Positions 24,894 through 35,200 of a stretch of DNA of 64,000 nt are shown here, in pieces. Position numbers and translations under genes: made by a program. The DNA is from JACKEQ01 sp041389565 (GTDB lineage Bacteria; Myxococcota_A; UBA796; GCA-2862545), in contig JAWKRP010000009.1 of NCBI GenBank assembly GCA_041389565.1, forward strand, positions 62,001 to 126,000, written 5' to 3'. The notes under the pieces were generated by a model. The model was not told the origin of the DNA, ran no database searches, and saw nothing but the letters and a program-made list of their open reading frames with translations. Position 1 is the stretch's first letter, and each line of letters begins with the position of its first letter.

Positions 24894-27073
24894 ACGAACC
24901 GCAGCGTCCGCCCGGTCTCGGATGGTTCCTCGGGGTCTTCACGCCCACGATCCTGACCATCCTGGGCGTGATCATGTACATGCGCCTCGGCTGGGTCGTC
25001 AGCCAGGCCGGGCTGTGGGGCACGCTCGGGATCGTCGTGATCTCGAACACCATCACGCTGCTCACGTGCCTCTCCATGAGCACGCTCGCCACCAACATGC
25101 GGGTCGGGGTGGGAGGCGCGTACTTCCTCATCTCCCGGAGCTTCGGGCTCGAGGTGGGCGGCGCCATCGGGATCCCGCTGTACCTGTCCCAGGTGCTGTC
25201 GCTCACCATGTACGCCTACGGGCTGGCCGAGAGCTTCCGCATCGTGTGGGACGGCGTCCCCGTGCAGGTCCTCGCGGCCCTCATCGTGCTCGGCGTCACG
25301 GCGGTGGCCGCGAAGAGCACCGAGCTCACGCTCAAGCTCCAGCTCCCGATCATGGGGCTCATCGCCATGAGCCTGGTCGCGTTCCTGGCGGGCGTCGACC
25401 TCGATCACTCACGCGTGCCCGACCTCGGCCCGTGGGACGAAGCCGGGTTCTGGCAGGTGTTCGCCGTGTTCTTCCCGGCGGTCACGGGTGTGCTCACCGG
25501 CCTGTCGCTCTCCGGGGATCTCGCCGACCCGTCGCGCAGTATCCCGCGCGGCGCGCTCATCGCGACCGTCACGGGCTTCGTGATCTACCTCGTGTTGCCC
25601 GTCGCGCTGGCCTTCGGCGCGAGCCCGTCCGACCTGAAGCACTCGCTCGTGTGGACGCAGATCGCCGTCGGTGGCGGGTCCTTCGTGCTGCTCGGGCTCT
25701 GGGGAGCCATCGCGTCCAGCGCGTTCGGGAGCATCCTGTCGGCGCCGCGCACCCTGCAGGCGCTCGCGACCGACCACCTCGTGCCCGTGAAGCTGGCGGA
25801 GGTCGACAAGGAGAGCGGAGAGCCCGTGCTGGGGCTCCGGATCTCCGGTCTCATCGCGTTCGTGGCCGTGATCGTGCTGCCCGACCTCAACGCCGTCGCG
25901 TCGATCGTCACGATCTTCTTCCTCACCACCTACGGCGCGCTCAACGTCGTGGCCGCGCTCGAAGGGCTGATCGGCGACACCAGCTTCCGGCCCACGCTCC
26001 GGGTGCACTGGGGCTTCAGCCTGCTCGGCGCGCTCGGCTGCATCATCGCGATGTTCGCCATCAATGCGTGGGCCTGCCTGCTCGCCATCCTCGTCGAGGC
26101 CGGCATCTTCTGGTACCTCTCGCGGCGCAGCCTGCAGTCCACCTGGGGCGACGCCCGCTCCGGGCTGTTCCTTTCGGGCGCCCGCTATGCGCTCATGCGG
26201 CTCCGCGATGCGCGTGTCGATCCCCGCAACTGGCGCCCGCACATCCTCGTGTTCACGAGCGATCTGCTGCGCACCATCCCGGTCGTGCGCTGGGCCGACG
26301 CCATCGGGCAGCACCGCGGCATCGTGACGGTCGTGCACCTCGTGGTCGGTGACCTCGACGACTTCGACGGCGGCGAGAACCTCCTGCGCACCGACGACGC
26401 GATGCTCGAGAGCGCCGGCATCACGGCCTTCTGCGAGATCACGGCCGTGAACGACCTCGACCAGGGCGCGCTCACCGTCGCCCAGGCGAACGGCATGGCC
26501 GGCCTGCACAGCAACACCGTGATGCTCGGCTACCACCAGTCCGAAGACGGGCCCGACCACCTCGCGCGGCTGTTCCGGCTGTGCCAGGGCCTGTGGCGGC
26601 TCGAGAAGTGCACCATCGTGCACTGCCCCGCGCTCCCGGGCTTCGAGCGCGACCGGTCCCAGAAGCCACGGCTCGTGGTCTGGTGGGCAGGGCGCGAGAA
26701 CAACGGCGACCTGATGCTCCTGCTCGCGCACCTCGTCACGATGACGCGCGAGTGGCGCAACGCGACCATCGAGCTCAAGACCATCGTCGGAGACGGGCCG
26801 TCCGCACGCGAGCAGCAGAAGGACTTCGCCGGCATGCTCCCGTCCATCCGCATCGATGTCGATGTGGACGTCGTCGTGCGCGGAGCCGACGAGTCCGTGC
26901 ACGACATCATCCAGCGCGACAGCGCCGGCGCCGCGCTCGTGTTCCTGGGCATGAAGGTGCCGCCGAGAGGGGAGGAGGGCCCGTACGCCGAGACCCTCGA
27001 CGCGTTGCTCCGCAAGCTCCCCGACACCCTGCTCGTCCACAACGCCGGACCGTTCCGGGGGAGGCTCGTGTGA
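24890..27073 (+). CDS. SLC12-family cation-chloride cotransporter-like permease
   Basis: A 727-residue integral membrane transporter of the APC superfamily. The N-terminal half has about 12 TM segments with clear SLC12 signatures: LGVIMYMRLGWVVSQAG in TM1 and GGAYFLISRSFGLEVGGAIG in TM3, very close to the equivalent NKCC/KCC sequences. From about residue 440 a soluble C-terminal domain begins (RPHILVFTSDLLRTIPVVRWAD), as in eukaryotic and archaeal SLC12 proteins, where it controls transport. The expected role is electroneutral symport of Na+/K+ with Cl-, or related amino-acid/cation transport; the ion specificity cannot be read from the sequence. The start is the GTG overlapping the protease stop (GTGA), with protein start VNEPQRPPGLGWFLG. 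The longer upstream frame is the protease gene read out of frame. The next gene overlaps in the same way. Confidence 0.9.
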   Translation: MNEPQRPPGLGWFLGVFTPTILTILGVIMYMRLGWVVSQAGLWGTLGIVVISNTITLLTCLSMSTLATNMRVGVGGAYFLISRSFGLEVGGAIGIPLYLSQVLSLTMYAYGLAESFRIVWDGVPVQVLAALIVLGVTAVAAKSTELTLKLQLPIMGLIAMSLVAFLAGVDLDHSRVPDLGPWDEAGFWQVFAVFFPAVTGVLTGLSLSGDLADPSRSIPRGALIATVTGFVIYLVLPVALAFGASPSDLKHSLVWTQIAVGGGSFVLLGLWGAIASSAFGSILSAPRTLQALATDHLVPVKLAEVDKESGEPVLGLRISGLIAFVAVIVLPDLNAVASIVTIFFLTTYGALNVVAALEGLIGDTSFRPTLRVHWGFSLLGALGCIIAMFAINAWACLLAILVEAGIFWYLSRRSLQSTWGDARSGLFLSGARYALMRLRDARVDPRNWRPHILVFTSDLLRTIPVVRWADAIGQHRGIVTVVHLVVGDLDDFDGGENLLRTDDAMLESAGITAFCEITAVNDLDQGALTVAQANGMAGLHSNTVMLGYHQSEDGPDHLARLFRLCQGLWRLEKCTIVHCPALPGFERDRSQKPRLVVWWAGRENNGDLMLLLAHLVTMTREWRNATIELKTIVGDGPSAREQQKDFAGMLPSIRIDVDVDVVVRGADESVHDIIQRDSAGAALVFLGMKVPPRGEEGPYAETLDALLRKLPDTLLVHNAGPFRGRLV

Positions 27074-27558
27074 CCCGACTGCTGCTGATGCGACACGCCA
27101 AGTCGTCGTGGAAGACCGCCGGACAGACCGACCACCAGCGGCCCCTGAGCCCACGCGGTCGGCTCGATGCCCCGACGATGGCGCGGCGCCTCCAGGTGCT
27201 CGACTGGGTTCCCGAGCTCGCGCTGGTCAGCGACTCCGCACGCACCGAGGAGACGTGGGCCTGGATGTCCGCCGAGCTCGATCCGGTGCCGCCGTTCGAG
27301 CTGCGGTCGGAGCTCTACCACGGCACGATCACCGAGATCCGCGCTGCGATCCGCGCGCGGGTGACCGGCCAGTCCACCGTGCTCGTGCTCGGGCACAACC
27401 CCGGCTGGGAAGACGCGATCGAGGCCCTCACGGGGGAGGTCCACCCGCTCACCACCGCGAACATCGCGCTGCTCTCGCACCCCGGAACGTGGGCCGAAGC
27501 GCTCGACCGTGCGGACTGGGTCGTCGAGGACGTGCTGCGCCCGCGAGCCCCCCGGTAA
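27070..27558 (+). CDS. sixA: SixA-type phosphohistidine phosphatase
   Basis: A 162-residue histidine-phosphatase-superfamily protein. The N-terminal LLLMRHAKSSW holds the catalytic RH pair, and VLGHNPGWEDAIEALTG is the second SixA signature (GHNP). The compact size matches SixA, which removes phosphate from phosphohistidine in phosphorelay or PTS proteins. Translation starts at a GTG overlapping the transporter's TGA, so protease, transporter and phosphatase are coupled as one unit. What it dephosphorylates is unknown; the operon position suggests a link to envelope or osmotic signalling, which is inference. Confidence 0.93.
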   Translation: MTRLLLMRHAKSSWKTAGQTDHQRPLSPRGRLDAPTMARRLQVLDWVPELALVSDSARTEETWAWMSAELDPVPPFELRSELYHGTITEIRAAIRARVTGQSTVLVLGHNPGWEDAIEALTGEVHPLTTANIALLSHPGTWAEALDRADWVVEDVLRPRAPR

Positions 27559-27635
27559 AGTTCGCGTCAGGCGGTGCGGTGGGCACCCAGGCTGCGAGCG
27601 CCCGGGCTACTCTTGCAGCCTACGCGGAGTCGTCC

Positions 27636-28730
27636 ATGCGTGTTGTCGTTCCTGTTGCCGCGGTCTCCTTCGTGCTGGGTGGCCTCCTCGCCTGCGGCGG
27701 GCCCTCCAGTGTCGCCGACATCTCGTGGCTCCTGAAGGACGCCGACCGAGACGGCATCGCCGACCAGTACGACAACTGCGTGAACGACGCGAACACCGCC
27801 CAGGAAGACGGAGATGCCGATGGAATCGGCGATCTCTGCGACGACTTCACGGATCGCGACGGCGACGGAACGGCCGACGAAGACGACACCTGTCCGCTCA
27901 TCCCGAACGCCCAGCAGTCCGACCAGGATGGCGACGGGCTCGGCGATGCCTGCGACAACTGCCCCACGGTCGCCAACCCCGACCAGCTCGACAGCAACTT
28001 CGACACCATCGGCGATGCGTGCCACTGCGACAGCTGCACGGGCCTCGAGCTGTGCGTCGAGCACCCCACCGCACCGCCCACCTGCGTCGACAACTGCCCG
28101 CAGGCCCGGCGCTGCGGGGATCAGTGCTGTCCCACGGGCTCGCGCTGCAACGGGCAGGGCCAGTGCGCGCTCCCCGACATCTGGGTCGACACCGATCGCC
28201 TCACGAGCAGCATCTCGTTCACCACCGAGACCTTCCCGGCCGACGACTGCGCGCTGGTCGAAGGCTGCATCGAAGCCGCCGGGCAGCGCACGCTGCTGCG
28301 CTTCGACACCACCACGCCGAACACCGGCAACGGGCACCTCCACCTCGGAGACCCCGGCGACTCCCTGAACGACGGCCTGTTCGAGTACAGCGATTGCCAC
28401 GGTCACTACCACTTCAACAGCTACGCCCAGTACTTCCTGAAGGACTCCGACGGGAACGTCGTCGCCGACGGGCACAAGCAGGCGTTCTGCCTCATCGACT
28501 TCGAGCCCTACACGCAGAACGCGGGCCCCTCGAACTACAGCTGCGGCTACCAGGGCATCTCGCGGAACTGGGCCGACACGTACTACAGCGGCCTCGACTG
28601 CCAGTGGATCGATGTCACCGATGTTCCGCCCGGTACCTACGAGCTCACCATCGAGCTCAACTTCGAGCAGGTGCTCGCCGAGTCCGACTACACGAACAAC
28701 ATCGCGTCGGTCCCCGTCACCATCCCGTAG
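27636..28730 (+). CDS. Lysyl oxidase lipoprotein with Ca-binding repeats
   Basis: A 364-residue lipoprotein: signal peptide and lipobox GGLLACGG (Cys20). Residues 30-130 carry TSP3/EF-hand-like DxDxDG loops with Cys pairs, and a Cys-rich linker extends to about 185. The rest is a lysyl oxidase domain. The copper-binding trio is in DCHGHYHF (His255, His257, His259). The lysine that forms the LTQ cofactor is in GHKQAFC (Lys281), and the LTQ tyrosine aligns with Tyr316 in WADTYYSGLDCQW. The C-terminus, WIDVTDVPPGTYEL to AESDYTNN, is close to vertebrate LOX. The family oxidises lysine side chains to allysine, which cross-links proteins. Here it would act on the outer face of the envelope. The ATG was chosen because it gives an immediate lipoprotein signal. 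It lies 77 bp after sixA. Confidence 0.93.
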   Translation: MRVVVPVAAVSFVLGGLLACGGPSSVADISWLLKDADRDGIADQYDNCVNDANTAQEDGDADGIGDLCDDFTDRDGDGTADEDDTCPLIPNAQQSDQDGDGLGDACDNCPTVANPDQLDSNFDTIGDACHCDSCTGLELCVEHPTAPPTCVDNCPQARRCGDQCCPTGSRCNGQGQCALPDIWVDTDRLTSSISFTTETFPADDCALVEGCIEAAGQRTLLRFDTTTPNTGNGHLHLGDPGDSLNDGLFEYSDCHGHYHFNSYAQYFLKDSDGNVVADGHKQAFCLIDFEPYTQNAGPSNYSCGYQGISRNWADTYYSGLDCQWIDVTDVPPGTYELTIELNFEQVLAESDYTNNIASVPVTIP

Positions 28731-28787
28731 AGTTTTTCGGGAACCGCAGGCACCCGGTGCTGTCGAGGGTGGGGGAGGAGCTCCCCC

Positions 28788-29273
28788 ATGGCCCGGCAGC
28801 GGGACGACAGCGCACGCACGTTCAACCTGGTTCCCATCATGAACCTGGCCACCCTGCTGATCCCCGTGCTGCTCATGGGCACGCAGTTCGTCGCGCTCAA
28901 GCTCATGGATGCGGGGCCGACGCCCCGGCTCGAGAACCCCGGTGACGATCGCGTCGAAGCCATCGTCGTCACGGTCGAGGTGTCGTCCGCGGGCTTCCGG
29001 ATCTCGGGCGCCGAAGACGTGCTCGCCGGCCCCGACGGCCAGCCGGTGCTCCCGTGTGCCGCAGAGCTGTGCACGAATGCGGGCGCCTACGACTACACCG
29101 GGCTGCGCCGCCTGCTCGGCCACGTGAAGGACGCCTATCCGTGGGCGGACGAGGTCGTGGTGGTCGCGGACGACAGCATCCCGTACGACGTGCTGGTACG
29201 CGCGATGGACGCCGCCCGCGAAGACACCGGTGAGCGCGAGCTCTTCCCGCGCGTTCGCCTCGAGAACCGCTGA
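28788..29273 (+). CDS. exbD: ExbD/TolR-like biopolymer transport protein
   Basis: A 161-residue single-pass protein with the ExbD/TolR plan: a short cytoplasmic N-terminus, one TM helix (about residues 13-38, NLVPIMNLATLLIPVLLMG), and a periplasmic domain ending with VVVVADDSIPYDVLVRAMDAAR. The canonical membrane Asp of ExbD sits at the start of the TM helix; here the corresponding region reads LVPIMNLAT, with no Asp. That is unusual for a proton-channel subunit. No exbB/tolQ partner is adjacent. It may be a non-motor paralogue, as is common in Myxococcota. It lies 57 bp after the lysyl oxidase gene and converges on pfa3. Confidence 0.78.
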   Translation: MARQRDDSARTFNLVPIMNLATLLIPVLLMGTQFVALKLMDAGPTPRLENPGDDRVEAIVVTVEVSSAGFRISGAEDVLAGPDGQPVLPCAAELCTNAGAYDYTGLRRLLGHVKDAYPWADEVVVVADDSIPYDVLVRAMDAAREDTGERELFPRVRLENR

Positions 29274-29288
29274 GCGCCCGAGCGCTCA
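29271..29288. terminator. Hairpin shared by two convergent stop codons
   Basis: TGAGCGC (29271-29277) and GCGCTCA (29282-29288) form a perfect 7-bp stem with a 4-nt loop. The first TGA is the stop of the exbD-like gene and the complement of the last TCA is the stop of pfa3, so the palindrome carries both stop codons. No T-run follows, so its role as a bidirectional terminator is tentative. Confidence 0.4.
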
Positions 29289-32200
29289 GAGCCCTTCGCG
29301 CAGCCGCCGCTGGAGCTCGATGGCCCACGGCGTGTCGGCCGTGCCCTCGCGGATCTCACGCGTCATCTTCGTGGGGTCCGGGCACTCGCCGAGGACGGCC
29401 GCAAGCACGGCGTGCTCGTCGTCCGTTCCCGGATGCGCGGCCTTCCAGGCATCCACCTTCTCCGTGAACAGCGGGTCGGGCGTGCACGGCACCTCGTCCG
29501 CGTTGCTCGGACCCAGCCCGTTGATCGCGTCGATCACGAGCTGCTTGCGGGCCTTGAACTCCACGGACGCGAAGTCCTCCGGGAAGATCGGTGCGCCGAA
29601 CCAGATGTCCTGCCGACCGTGGCCCACCGGGAACTCCAGGCGGGTCTCGAGCGGCGCCACGGGCAGGGCACCCGTGAACCGCACCGGTACCACCGGGCTG
29701 TTCGTGCGCATCGCCATGTCGACGAACGCCGACGACATCTTCTCGACCCGCGACCGGCACTCCAGCGCACGCGTGCCTTCGATGTGCACCATCACGGACT
29801 TCCCGGGACCCATCATCTGCGCCGACAGCTCGCCGATGATGCGCGGCAGGCTCGCCTTGTCGTCGCGGTCGAAGAACGTGATCACCTCGGGATCCGCGAC
29901 CCCCGGGTACGTGAAGGAGTGCTGGATCAGCCGCCCCAGCCATGTGTGGCGGTGCTCGGCCTTCGCGAGGGTCACCGTCGGAACCTCGGTCAGCCCACTC
30001 ACCAGCACGCTGAACAGGAGCGACTCCACCGCCACCTGGTGGTTCGCCAGGTACAGCACGCTGCGCCCCTGGATCGCGTCGAACCCGTCGGGGTCGGCGA
30101 GGTGCACGTTGCCGACGAACCGCTCGATCAGCCCGTAGTACAGGTCCTCCACGGGCCAGCGGGGGAGGCCGAACCACTTCGTCCACCACTCGCGCACCGG
30201 CGTGATGTCGAAGCGTGCCGGGGCCGTCGCACGCGCGCGAACGCCGCCCTCCACCGCGGTCACCTCGAGATCGACCCGTGTCAGCGGCTCCGTCCGGAGG
30301 GCCGCCCGCTTCGCGTCCACGGCGCTCGGGTGCACCTCGAGCACCTGTGCGATGGCGTCCTTCTTCGCGATCTCACGCACCCGGTCCATCGTCTTCAGGC
30401 CGTACACCGCGTTCACCGTGCCGGGCAGCCAGTCGGTCGCACGCACGGCATCTCCGGTCGCGACGGCCACCCCGGGCTCCGAGACGTCCGACAGGCCCAC
30501 GCCCCGCACGAACTGCGCGTCCCGGAGGAAAGCGCGGCGCTCGAGGGGCGGCACCACACCCAGAGGGCCCTTCGGCATGCAGATCTCGACCAGCTCGCCG
30601 TCCGCCCACACCACGCCGCCCGCGATGAGCTGGAAGCGCGAGGCCGGGAAGCGAGCGTCGGTCATCACGGGCAGCGGACGCACCTCGACGCGCACCCGGC
30701 CCATCGGAGCCGGCCCGAACACGCGGAACGTCGGCAGGCGATGGGGGTACGCCACCTGGTCGTCGGGCAGGCCCGGCCACCACTCGGCGAGGTGGTCGTG
30801 GGGGATGACGTGCGTCATCGCGTCCAGCAGACCCTGGTGCGTCGCGCCCGGCGGCACCGAGCCCGCGGACACCTCGAGGATGCCGCTCGCCCCCTCGGCG
30901 CTCCGGCGCAGCTTCGTGAGGTAGTGGAACGCCTTCCCGTGGAACAGCGCGCCCGTGGCGTACGGCAGCTCCAGCTCGGGGGCCTCGAGGGCCTCCCACG
31001 GCTCGGGAGCCTCGGTGACCGGCACCAGACGGCCGGTGCAGACAGGCTCGAAGCGCGACAGCTCCTCCCGGTCGGCGCGGCGCCAGGCGGCGAGCACGAG
31101 GTCGTCTCCGTCGCGCAGCGTGCGGACCTCGACCGCTTCCGGGAGGGTGAGCCACCGCTTCACCTCGACGTTCTCGAGGCCCACGGGAGCCGGCTCTCCG
31201 CCCGCGTCGATCAGGCGGTCGACCATGGACATCGCGGGGAGCGCGGGCACCGTGAAGGTGGGGCAGTGATCCTTCAACCACGCCGCGCTGGACGGGTCGA
31301 TCACGGACCGGGGGCGCCGCAGGGCATCCGGTCGGTACGAGCGCCCGATGTCCCGGTCGGTCTTCGTCGGACGCGGGTACACCGTGCTGGCCGGCGGGCC
31401 GTCCACCACGCGGATCCCGAGCTGCACGGCCTGGTAGATCCGGAGCTCGTCCGCCCACAGCCAGCCGTCCGCGATCAGGAAGCGCCCGCGGTCGTCCTCG
31501 CCGACCTCGACGATGTCCATCTCGGCCCGGATCACCTTGTTCTTCGGCACCACCTGGCCGCGGTACTTCCAGGTCATCGGACGACCCAGCATCAGCGGCT
31601 CGAAGTGCGGGTTCTCCATGCCTTCGTGGAGCCCCTTCTCGATCGCGCCCCACATCAGGACCTGGATGAGGTTCTCGATGCCCAGCGAGCCCGGCTGCAC
31701 GGGGTCCTGGAAGAAGTGGCTCGCGAAGAACCACTCCGCCGGATTCACGTCCTTCTCGCCGATGATCCGCCCGAGACCGGCCTTGCCGCCCTCCGGCCAC
31801 CAGCCCGTGATGCGGTCCGTCATCAGCAGCATCGGCTCGGGCAGCCGCAGCGGTCCGCCGAAGTACTTCTTCGGACGCGCCCGCAGGTCGATCACCTTCG
31901 TGCGCTCCTTCACGGCCGCGCGCTCGGCGTCCTTCGGCGGGATGCCGAGCTGGTTCGCGAGCGCCACACCCGGGAAGAACCCGAACACGGTCTTCATCTC
32001 GTACACCGCGGTGTCCCCGATGAAGCACGTCACCGTGAAGCCCTCGATGATCATGCCGCCCGACGCCGAGACGGCCGTGATCTCGACCTCCGTGCGCAGG
32101 GTCCCCGAGGTCGGAAGCAGCTCGACGAGCAGGTTCCCCGTGCCGTCGAGGTTCCGGAAGAACAGCTCCTGGTCCGTCGTCAGCGCGCTCCCGACGTAGC

Positions 32201-35200
32201 TCGCCAGCCATCCGCACGGCTGGAGCGCGGCCTCGAGCAGCACCGCGAACGGCATGGTCGGGTACGCGTTCTCCCAGAAGTACCAGGCGTCCTTCGGGAT
32301 GTCGTACTCGACGACGATCTTCACGCCCGGCTTGAACGCACCAAACGGCTCGGACACCGACAGCACGCGCGACAGGAACAGGTACGGCGGGCCCGGGAGC
32401 CGCGCGACCTTCTTCACATGGTCGAACACCTCGTACGGCTTTCCGAACGCCTCGCTAGGCTTGCCCCACGCGCACGCCACGAGCGAGCGGTAGTCGAACG
32501 GGAAGCCATCGGCCATCTTCGCGACCGGCTTCGGCTCGACGTACCCGTCCAGCAGCGCGTGACCTTCGTCGAGAGGCCAGCCCGGCACGAGCTGGAGCCC
32601 GACCCGACGCGCGTGGAACGCACCCAGCCCGTCGATCGTGCACAGGAAGTCGGCGAACACCGTCGGGATGGGCCCGTCGTGCACCTCCTCCACGAACACC
32701 TCGTACACGAGCAGCTCGTCGCCGGGGATGACCTGACCGCGGCACTTGAGCGCGTACGGCTGGTCCGGGACGGGCTCGAACACCCACGCATCGCGGTTCA
32801 CGGTGTACCCGAGCGACGTCATGTAGAACGCGAGGGCCTGCAGGCACCCCTCGAACATGAGCGTTCCGGGCATGCAGGGGTCGTCCTTGAAGTGCCCGTC
32901 GAAGAACCAGTCGGCGCGGTCGATGTCCTGCTCGGCGCGCAGATAGCCCCGTCCCCACGGGCCTCCGCGCGGGTCGCACTGCGTGACGCGGTGCAGGAAC
33001 GTCATGTTGCCGTGCTGGATGCGCGGCGTGCGGGTGTGGGCCTGCGTCACCTCGAAGCCCGGCCCGAAGCAGGTGTACGCGTCGCCGTTCGCGAACGCGT
33101 CGATCTGCCGGCGGTCGAACTCGGTGCGCGTGCACATCGTGGCGGGCGGGTCGAACCGCGCGTTCGGGTCGTGCTCGCCGGTCTCCGGGGTCCACAGGAT
33201 GCCGCCCGAGTCGTCGAGCTCGGCCTCCGTGAAGAATCCAGCTTGACCCTGGCGCACGGAGAGGCGCTTCTGCCCGTTCACCCGGCAGTCGTAGTGGAAG
33301 AAGAACAGCCGGATGTCGCCGTGCTTGGCGTGCCCGTCGACGTGGATGTCGTACTTCAGGGTGTCGCCGACGCGCGGCAGGCCCCCGTGGTACGTCAGCT
33401 CGCAGCCGAGCAGGCGGTACACGCGCTCGCCGCGGTTCTGGAAGTCCGCACCGAGCCAGCTGATCAGCAGCAGGTCGGCCTGGCCGGCCTCGATCATCAC
33501 GCCCGCGGGCATGAACCCCTGGTGCTCGTACCAGGCACCCTTCGTCACGTCCGTCTCGGTCCAGATCGTGCCGGTCGTCATCGAACCGGGCGCGGCGTCG
33601 ATGCCGGTGACGCGGTCGCACAGGAGCAGCGGCGGCTCCGGCATGCGCACCTGCCGCGGGAAGTCGTCCTGGATGGCGAACATCGGCCCGAACCGCTCGG
33701 AGATCCGGTTCGACGCCAGGTGCTCCAGATCGGCGCGGGAGAACCGCGGGCCCGGCAGCGTGCGGCTCCCGTCGTCCGGGGTGCTCTTCAGGCCCGTGCT
33801 GGCGGGCTCCTTCGCGGGTGCCTTCGCGGGCACCGCCGCGGGGACGGGCGCCTGGACCGGGGCCCTCACCACGACGGGCGCCGTCGGAGCGGCGGGCGGC
33901 GGGGTGTGAGTCGCGGTCCCGAAGGGACGGGCCGGGTCCGCCAACGGCCGCGACGGTCCGTGAGCCGGGTCCCGTGCGGGCGGCAGGGAGGGAGCGGGAC
34001 GGGGCGGTACGTGCAGGGATCGGCTCACCGGTGCGACGACGCCCGGCGCTGCGCCGAGGCTCGCATTCCGAAGGGTCTGCATCGCCGTGTGACGCGTGTG
34101 GAGGAACTGCTCGTGCAGGGCCTGCTGCTGCGCCAGGTAGTCGCGATGCACACGTCCGAGGTGCTGCTGCGCCGCGATCAGGACCGACGCGGGGCCGTCG
34201 AGCAGCGGGCGCGGAGCGCTGGGGGCCGTCGGGAGCGCCGGGACGGCGGGCGTAACGGGCACCGGGGACACTGCGGGCGCTGCGGACACCGGCATCCGGG
34301 TGGGCGCGTCGTCGGAGGTCGGCGGGAGCGTGGGCGCGGGCTGCATCGTCTGCATGGGGACTTCCGTGGGCAGTGCCGGCTCGTGCCGGGGAACCGGAGC
34401 AGGGTGCGCCGGGAACGTGAGTGCGGGGCCCTGCGCCACCGGACGGGCGGGCAGGGGATGAGACCCGGGGCGAACCCTCAGGTGATGCGTGAACCCGGTG
34501 AGGGACCGCGAGACGACCTCGGCCGGCTGCCCCGACAGGGCCGCTGCGGCGAGGTTCACGAGGCCGTTCGCAGCGTGCGCGTGCCCGAACAGCGACGCGG
34601 CATCGAAGCCGCCCTCGCCGAACCGGGCACCGGGGGTACCATCGTCGAGCACGGCGAGCACGGGATGCCCTGCGCGCTCGGCGTCGGCGAGGCGCTCGAG
34701 CACGAACACCACGGCGGCATCCCCGGGTGTGCGGGGAGCGCCGACGCGCGCGAGCGCTTCGGTGTGCACGGGCTCGATGGAGAGGTCGACCGCTCCGACC
34801 ACCGCGGCATCGACCTCGATCGCTCGCAGGGCACGCACCGCGAGGTCCACCGCGACGCCACCGGACAGCTCCTCCGCGCTCACCGTGAACGACGGGCCGG
34901 CGAGGTCGAACTGGCTGTTCAGGCGGTTGGCCGGGATGTTCGGCATGTTCCCGACCACGCCGGCCGCCTCGAGCGCGGGGATGATCCCGTCGCGAGCGGC
35001 CTCGAGGGGGGCTCCCCCGAGCTGGTCCGCGAGGCGCCAGCGCGCGCCGTACCGGCAGACCTCCGGATCGCAGCCCATCCCGATCAGCACCATCGTGCGG
35101 TCGCGCGGGAGCGTGGGCGCGGTCGCGACGGCTTCGCGGGCGGCGGCCAGCACGAGCACTTGCTGGGCTCGAGACTGCTTCAGGTCTTTCGGAGGGAAGC

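Noticed and set aside
27589..27621. Inverted repeat AGGCTGC ... GCAGCCT upstream of the lysyl oxidase gene
   Set aside because: Only 7-bp arms with a 19-nt spacer in GC-rich DNA; too weak to call an operator or terminator.
27636..28730. Hypothesis that the lysyl oxidase cross-links the giant repeat protein
   Set aside because: The giant protein's repeat region contains no lysine that I can see, so it is a poor substrate.
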